This document shows, in pieces, positions 62,820 to 64,000 of a stretch of DNA of 64,000 nucleotides. The stretch's first letter is position 1, and every line of letters starts with the position of its first letter. Both the position numbers and the translations under genes were made by a program. Location of the stretch: assembly GCA_902476265.1 (NCBI GenBank), contig CABSCP010000004.1, positions 1-64,000 on the forward strand, read 5' to 3'. This DNA comes from an uncultured Lachnospiraceae bacterium (GTDB lineage: Bacteria; Bacillota; Clostridia; Lachnospirales; Lachnospiraceae). Under the pieces are notes generated by a model. That model worked only from the letters and a program-made list of their open reading frames with translations. It was not told the DNA's origin and did no database searches.

Positions 62820-64000
62820 TTATACTTCTCTGAAGTCCCCGTCAATAATATCATCGTCGGGATTTCCGCCTGCCGCGCTGTCCGGACCTGCAGCGCCCAT
62901 GTCGGGACCTGCCTGGCCTGCGCCTGCTGCGCCCTGTGTCTGCTCATATACTTTTGCAAACAGCGCCTGTGCGGACTGCATCAGTTTTTCCTGAGCTGCC
63001 TTGATATCTGCCACCTGGCCGTCGGAAAGTTCCTGATCCTTGGTGGACTCCAGCAGGGATTTCAGCGCATTTAAGTCTGCTTCCACGCTGGCTTTTGCAG
63101 CTGCATCGATCTTATCGCCTACGTCGGTGAGCGCTTTTTCAGTCTGGAATACGAAGGAATCCGCGCTGTTTCTGGTATCAATCGCTTCTTTCTTCTTCTT
63201 ATCCTGTGCTTCAAACTCAGCCGCTTCTTTTACAGCCTTATTGATATCATCCTCGGACATATTGGAACCTGCCGTGATGGTGATGTGCTGTTCTTTGCCT
63301 GTTCCCAGATCTTTTGCGGAAACATTTACAATACCGTTGGCATCGATATCGAAAGTAACTTCGATCTGCGGTACACCGCGCATTGCAGGCGGAATTCCGT
63401 CCAGTCTGAACTGACCGAGGGACTTGTTGTCCTTCGCAAACTGTCTTTCACCCTGCAGAACGTTGATATCAACGGCTGTCTGGTTATCCGCTGCTGTGGA
63501 GAAGATCTGGCTCTTCTTTGTGGGGATGGTGGTATTTCTTTCAATCAGTCTGGTCGCAATGCCGCCCATTGTCTCGATGGAAAGGGACAGAGGGGTAACA
63601 TCCAGAAGCAGGATGTCTCCGGCGCCTGCGTCGCCTGCCAGCTTGCCGCCCTGGATGGAAGCACCCAGCGCCACACATTCGTCAGGGTTTAAGGATTTGC
63701 TGGGTTCCTGGCCTGTGAGCAGTTTTACCTTATCCTGTACGGCAGGAATACGTGTGGAACCGCCTACCAGCAGGACTTTGCCCAGTTCCGATGCTGTAAG
63801 ACCCGCATCTCTGAGAGCGTTCTGAACCGGAATTGCGGTCCGCTCAACCAGGTCGCTTGTGAGTTCGTCAAATTTTGCTCTTGTCAGGTTCATATCAAAG
63901 TGCAGAGGGCCGCTGGCGTTCATGCTGATGAAGGGCAGGTTGATGTTAGTGGTTGTCGCGGAGGAAAGTTCCTTCTTCGCTTTTTCAGCCGCTTCTTTCA
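62820..64000 (-). CDS. dnaK: chaperone DnaK (C-terminal part, cut by the window edge)
   Basis: The gene enters from the right edge in an open frame. The visible part (about 393 residues) covers the end of the nucleotide-binding domain (KVLLVGGSTRIPAV), the linker and substrate-binding domain (LLLDVTPLSLSIETMGG) and the helical lid, ending with the typical DDDIIDGDFREV-like tail. Upstream heat-shock genes (hrcA, grpE) and CIRCE would lie outside the window. Confidence 0.95.
   Translation of the reverse strand, partial: KEAAEKAKKELSSATTTNINLPFISMNASGPLHFDMNLTRAKFDELTSDLVERTAIPVQNALRDAGLTASELGKVLLVGGSTRIPAVQDKVKLLTGQEPSKSLNPDECVALGASIQGGKLAGDAGAGDILLLDVTPLSLSIETMGGIATRLIERNTTIPTKKSQIFSTAADNQTAVDINVLQGERQFAKDNKSLGQFRLDGIPPAMRGVPQIEVTFDIDANGIVNVSAKDLGTGKEQHITITAGSNMSEDDINKAVKEAAEFEAQDKKKKEAIDTRNSADSFVFQTEKALTDVGDKIDAAAKASVEADLNALKSLLESTKDQELSDGQVADIKAAQEKLMQSAQALFAKVYEQTQGAAGAGQAGPDMGAAGPDSAAGGNPDDDIIDGDFREV

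Overview
The window looks like a low- to mid-GC Gram-positive chromosome from the Clostridia, most likely a Lachnospiraceae gut commensal (Blautia/Ruminococcus-like). This is an inference from gene content: type III glutamine synthetase, cdaA-cdaR-glmM, ftsE-ftsX with an M23 hydrolase, a ThiI without rhodanese beside a cysteine desulfurase, and the ireB-ruvX-DUF1292 block. Almost every gene is on the minus strand, so each operon reads right to left. Only two short genes lie on the plus strand.

Accessory end (1-15 kb). The most distinctive locus is a visibly AT-rich ribosomally made, post-translationally modified peptide (RiPP) operon at about 3.3-8.8 kb. In transcription order it holds an ABC-2 ATPase and permease, three different radical SAM/SPASM maturases, and two tandem 41-residue Cys-containing precursor peptides. 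A hairpin with a T-rich tail and a FtsX/MacB-type exporter follow. Upstream lies an agr-like LytTR regulator and GHKL kinase with no agrB/agrD. The RiPP promoter and the regulator's own promoter carry the same direct-repeat box (9-bp half-sites, 20 bp start to start), which suggests a closed regulatory circuit. Next come a TetR-regulated ABC-2 transporter and a remnant of a nucleotidyltransferase gene.

14.3-20.6 kb holds a compact cluster: an Ntn-type acyltransferase/hydrolase, an ATP-grasp ligase, a LysA-like decarboxylase, a DegT/PseC-like aminotransferase and a LeuA-type synthase. It may make a small amino-acid-derived or amino-sugar metabolite.

20.8-41.3 kb is core housekeeping: HPr, the glmM/cdaR/cdaA cell-wall and c-di-AMP operon with two membrane proteins, comF, recD2, an mreB paralog, uvrBA with a LexA box and a hairpin in its leader, ctpA, an M23 hydrolase with ftsEX, and a PucR/CdaR-type regulator.

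41.4-47.1 kb is mixed: a divergent GT26-like protein, an S1 protein, an acyl-ACP thioesterase, and a translationally coupled pair made of a two-TM protein with a Cys-Ala repeat tail and a radical SAM/SPASM enzyme. tRNA-Gln and a truncated phosphotransferase follow.

47.1-64 kb returns to core genes: type III glutamine synthetase, a block resembling B. subtilis yrzL-yrrK-yrzB-yrrL-yrrM-yrrN/O with RNase J and YlbF inserted, mtaB, an HPr paralog without the catalytic His, thiI with its desulfurase, rsmE, prmA, dnaJ and the C-terminal part of dnaK, which runs off the right edge. Large inverted repeats occur at 20.7 and 61.4 kb. I see no rRNA, CRISPR array, transposase or phage genes.
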